A DNA stretch of 7,101 bases, taken from NCBI GenBank assembly GCA_030044455.1, contig JASHVU010000672.1:1-7101 (forward strand), in the 5' to 3' direction. The DNA comes from Acidobacteriaceae bacterium (GTDB taxonomy: Bacteria; Acidobacteriota; Terriglobia; Terriglobales; Acidobacteriaceae). Shown here one piece after another: positions 5,629-7,101 of this stretch. Below the pieces are notes generated by a model that ran no database searches, had not been told where the DNA came from, and saw only the letters and a program-made list of their open reading frames with translations. The stretch's first letter is position 1, and each line of letters begins with the position of its first letter. Made by a program: the position numbers and the translations under genes.

Positions 5629-5690
5629 TTCGTGGATCAACCGCTGATTGCGGGTGATTTGCCGCTTCGTTTCGCTTGAAACCTCAAACC

Positions 5691-6416
5691 ATGCTAATGA
5701 CGGCCCTCATCCTCGGAGCAATTGCCTCGCTGGCCGATGTAGCCGGAGGGCTGGTGCTGGTGCGCGCACGCGGCGTGGAGCGCTATCTCCGCTATTTTGT
5801 CGCGCTGGGCGCGGGTTTTCTGATGGCGACGGCGGTCATCGAGATGGCCCCGGAGAGCCTCAAGATCAGCCCGCATTGGGGTCCGGTGATGATCATGGCC
5901 GGCTATTGCGCCGTGCACCTTCTGGAACACACCATCAACGCACACTTTCATTTTGGCGAAGAGACACACGCCGATGAATTCGTCTCGCGGCGCACTGGCT
6001 ATTCTGTGCTTGCGGGCCTCAGCGTTCATGCACTTTTCGACGGCGTCGCGATCGGGTCGGGATTCGTCATATCGAGCTGGCTCGGTTGGCTCATCTTTCT
6101 TGCCATTCTGCTGCACAAAGCTCCTGAAGGATTCACGATGGCCAGCGTCATGCTGGCCAGCGGACGCAGCCGCTCAACAGCGTTCTACTCGGCCGTAGCC
6201 CTGGCTTGCGCAACGATTCTAGGTGTGCTGGCAATCGAGCTGGTTCCCCGCTGGATTGCAGCGGGGCTGCCGGTCTCAGCCGGCGTGGCTATTTATGTAG
6301 CCGCAACCGACTTGCTGCCCGAAGTGAATCGCGAGCCGGGAATTCGCATGGCGCTGGTATTCTTTGCCGGCGTGGCGGGGTTCCTGTTGCTGCGGATGCT
6401 GTTGCCGGCTGTGTGA
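5691..6416 (+). CDS. ZIP-family metal ion transporter
   Basis: ZIP proteins move divalent metals such as Zn2+, Fe2+ or Mn2+ into the cytoplasm (family knowledge). From ATG 5691 the product is 241 aa with about eight membrane helices. The metal-site helices are clear: HALFDGVAIG (113-122, the HxxxDG motif of TM4) and LHKAPEGF (141-148, the H-K-x-P-E-G motif of TM5). Also typical are ALGAGFLMATAVIEMAPES (38-56) in TM2 and ATDLLPEVNRE (205-215). A His/acid-rich loop between TM3 and TM4 (HLLEHTINAHFHFGEETH, 76-93) carries five histidines and could capture metal. The substrate cannot be told from sequence alone. No Shine-Dalgarno is evident. ATG 5691 begins the first helix; ATG 5697 (two residues shorter) and TTG 5676 (five longer) are alternatives. 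The 93-nt upstream gap holds repeat tract 4. I see no metal-regulator operator and no clear terminator. Confidence 0.88.
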   Translation: MLMTALILGAIASLADVAGGLVLVRARGVERYLRYFVALGAGFLMATAVIEMAPESLKISPHWGPVMIMAGYCAVHLLEHTINAHFHFGEETHADEFVSRRTGYSVLAGLSVHALFDGVAIGSGFVISSWLGWLIFLAILLHKAPEGFTMASVMLASGRSRSTAFYSAVALACATILGVLAIELVPRWIAAGLPVSAGVAIYVAATDLLPEVNREPGIRMALVFFAGVAGFLLLRMLLPAV

Positions 6417-6947
6417 ATCACTACTTGAGCAAGCTAACCGCAGGGGTCGATGATGCTGCCACAGTCTGATCTTGGGAGAAGCCCCCTCACCCCCTGGGTC
6501 CTCGGTAATGCCCTGAATTGAAAGTGTTTGCCGGTACGGATCTATCGTCAGTTTTCTCTTTTGAATCACGTAAATCTCAACATCCTGAAAAGAATGAGCT
6601 TGTGGCCGACCCTCACAGCCGTCTTTCTTGGGGCCAGGACGACTCTTGCGTCGAAAGGTTCTGCCATCGCCCCTGACCGCAACCCATCCTGAAATCACCG
6701 TAGCGCAAATGTGCGAAATTCCACGCAATGGAGTTGAGATGGGTTTGGATCGAAGCGCGATGACATCGGCGTTTTCGGGGAGTAATCCCAGCAATCGCAC
6801 TCAACTGCCTGTCGATTCATGTTTTGACCGGAATTCGCCATCCGAGAGTCGGGCAATATCAAATGCAAGCGCTACCTTCCCTGCGGGGACCGGCAGAGTC
6901 GGCCACGGTTCATCTGAATCACCTCATCGCTTATGTTTATGAGTGCT
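6417..6947. other. Gap without a confident gene after the ZIP transporter
   Basis: About 530 nt in which I cannot support a gene. Two long open frames exist. One is on the minus strand (GTG at 6800, running left into the ZIP gene to 6276). The other is on the + strand (TTG 6628 to 6942). Neither has a visible ribosome-binding site, recognisable motifs or a sensible start, and the minus frame is preceded immediately by an in-frame TGA (6801-6803). The minus-frame stretch SFQDVEIYVIQKRKLTIDPY (within about 6510-6610) is the most protein-like part. The region could be a decayed gene or repeat remnant. I see no hairpin with a T-run, tRNA or heptamer tract here. Confidence 0.4.
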
Positions 6948-7100
6948 TCAGTACGCACTTAAGCCTGTTAGAGGCGAAACGGGGGCGCCGATGATCGCCG
7001 CGGACGCCCGTCCCGCGCTCGCAAAAAGGAACGGAGCCAATGCGATCGGCACGGCTTCGAGCCCCAGCCAATTTGAGGCTATTCCGCGCGCCGTCGGAAG
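6948..7100 (-). CDS. Possible C-terminal end of a membrane protein (partial, runs off the window)
   Basis: The minus-strand frame is open from the right edge to a TGA at 6948-6950, giving about 50 residues. The translation contains a hydrophobic stretch (NWLGLEAVPIALAPFLFASAG, then ASAAIIGAP) that could be one or two membrane helices at the end of a transporter-like protein. The + strand frame from ATG 6992 is also open to the edge, with similar GC at third positions, and is less protein-like. The call rests only on hydrophobicity and an open frame, so it is tentative. If right, it would converge with the ZIP gene across the 6417-6947 gap. Confidence 0.25.
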   Translation of the reverse strand, partial: LPTARGIASNWLGLEAVPIALAPFLFASAGRASAAIIGAPVSPLTGLSAY

Positions 7101-7101
7101 A

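Noticed and set aside
5676..5690. TTG start for the ZIP gene
   Set aside because: It adds five polar residues (MKPQT) and has no ribosome-binding site; ATG 5691 starts the first helix. Not fully excluded.
6276..6800. 174-codon minus-strand ORF
   Set aside because: It overlaps the ZIP gene by about 140 nt, starts at a GTG directly after a stop with no ribosome-binding site, and shows no recognised domain. Discussed as a possible remnant only.
6628..6942. 104-codon + strand ORF
   Set aside because: TTG start, no ribosome-binding site, Ser/Arg/Pro-rich translation without motifs, and opposite to the other open frame; probably chance.
6981..7016. GC-rich imperfect palindrome around CGATGATCG
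   Set aside because: Mismatches beyond the 9-nt core and no associated motif; expected by chance in GC-rich DNA.

Overview
This window looks like a chromosomal segment of a moderately GC-rich Gram-negative bacterium. My best guess is Acidobacteriota (Terriglobia/Koribacter-like). That rests on the style of the proteins: a CcmH with an LMCQCGC centre instead of LRCxxC, a YchF beginning MKTGIIGLPQVGKT, and a carboxypeptidase-regulatory-domain protein next to ccm genes. It is inference from memory, not a database result. All confidently called genes lie on the + strand.

Layout. (1) 1-1797: the end of a cytochrome c maturation operon, with the C-terminal half of ccmF, ccmH (1-nt overlap) and a short ccmI-like gene (4-nt ATGA overlap). 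(2) 1872-3131: a secreted, membrane-anchored protein with an N-terminal carboxypeptidase-regulatory-like fold. Its C-terminal helical tail resembles the tail of the CcmI-like protein, so it may belong functionally to the same cluster. A strong hairpin at 3149-3181 follows it. (3) 3254-4388: a four-helix DUF4149-type membrane protein and, 28 nt later, a two-domain cytosolic protein with a DUF3052-like C-terminus. (4) 4518-5597: a YchF-type P-loop ATPase with unusual switch regions. (5) 5691-6416: a ZIP-family metal transporter. (6) 6417-7101: a tail with no confident gene. A possible membrane-protein C-terminus enters from the right edge on the minus strand.

The most unusual non-coding signal is a set of four short tracts in the intergenic gaps at 1801-1828, 3197-3238, 4422-4449 and 5601-5628. 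Each is built from exact 7-nt periods of the degenerate form (C/T)AGNNNN. Two read on the + strand and begin exactly 3 nt after a stop codon. Two read on the - strand and begin just upstream of a possible -10 box of a downstream gene. They look like one dispersed heptamer-repeat family and also bear on where the neighbouring genes start.

The genes do not form one pathway. The left third serves covalent haem attachment to c-type cytochromes in the periplasm. The rest are housekeeping or poorly characterised functions separated by repeat-bearing gaps. I see no phage, IS element, CRISPR array, tRNA or rRNA.
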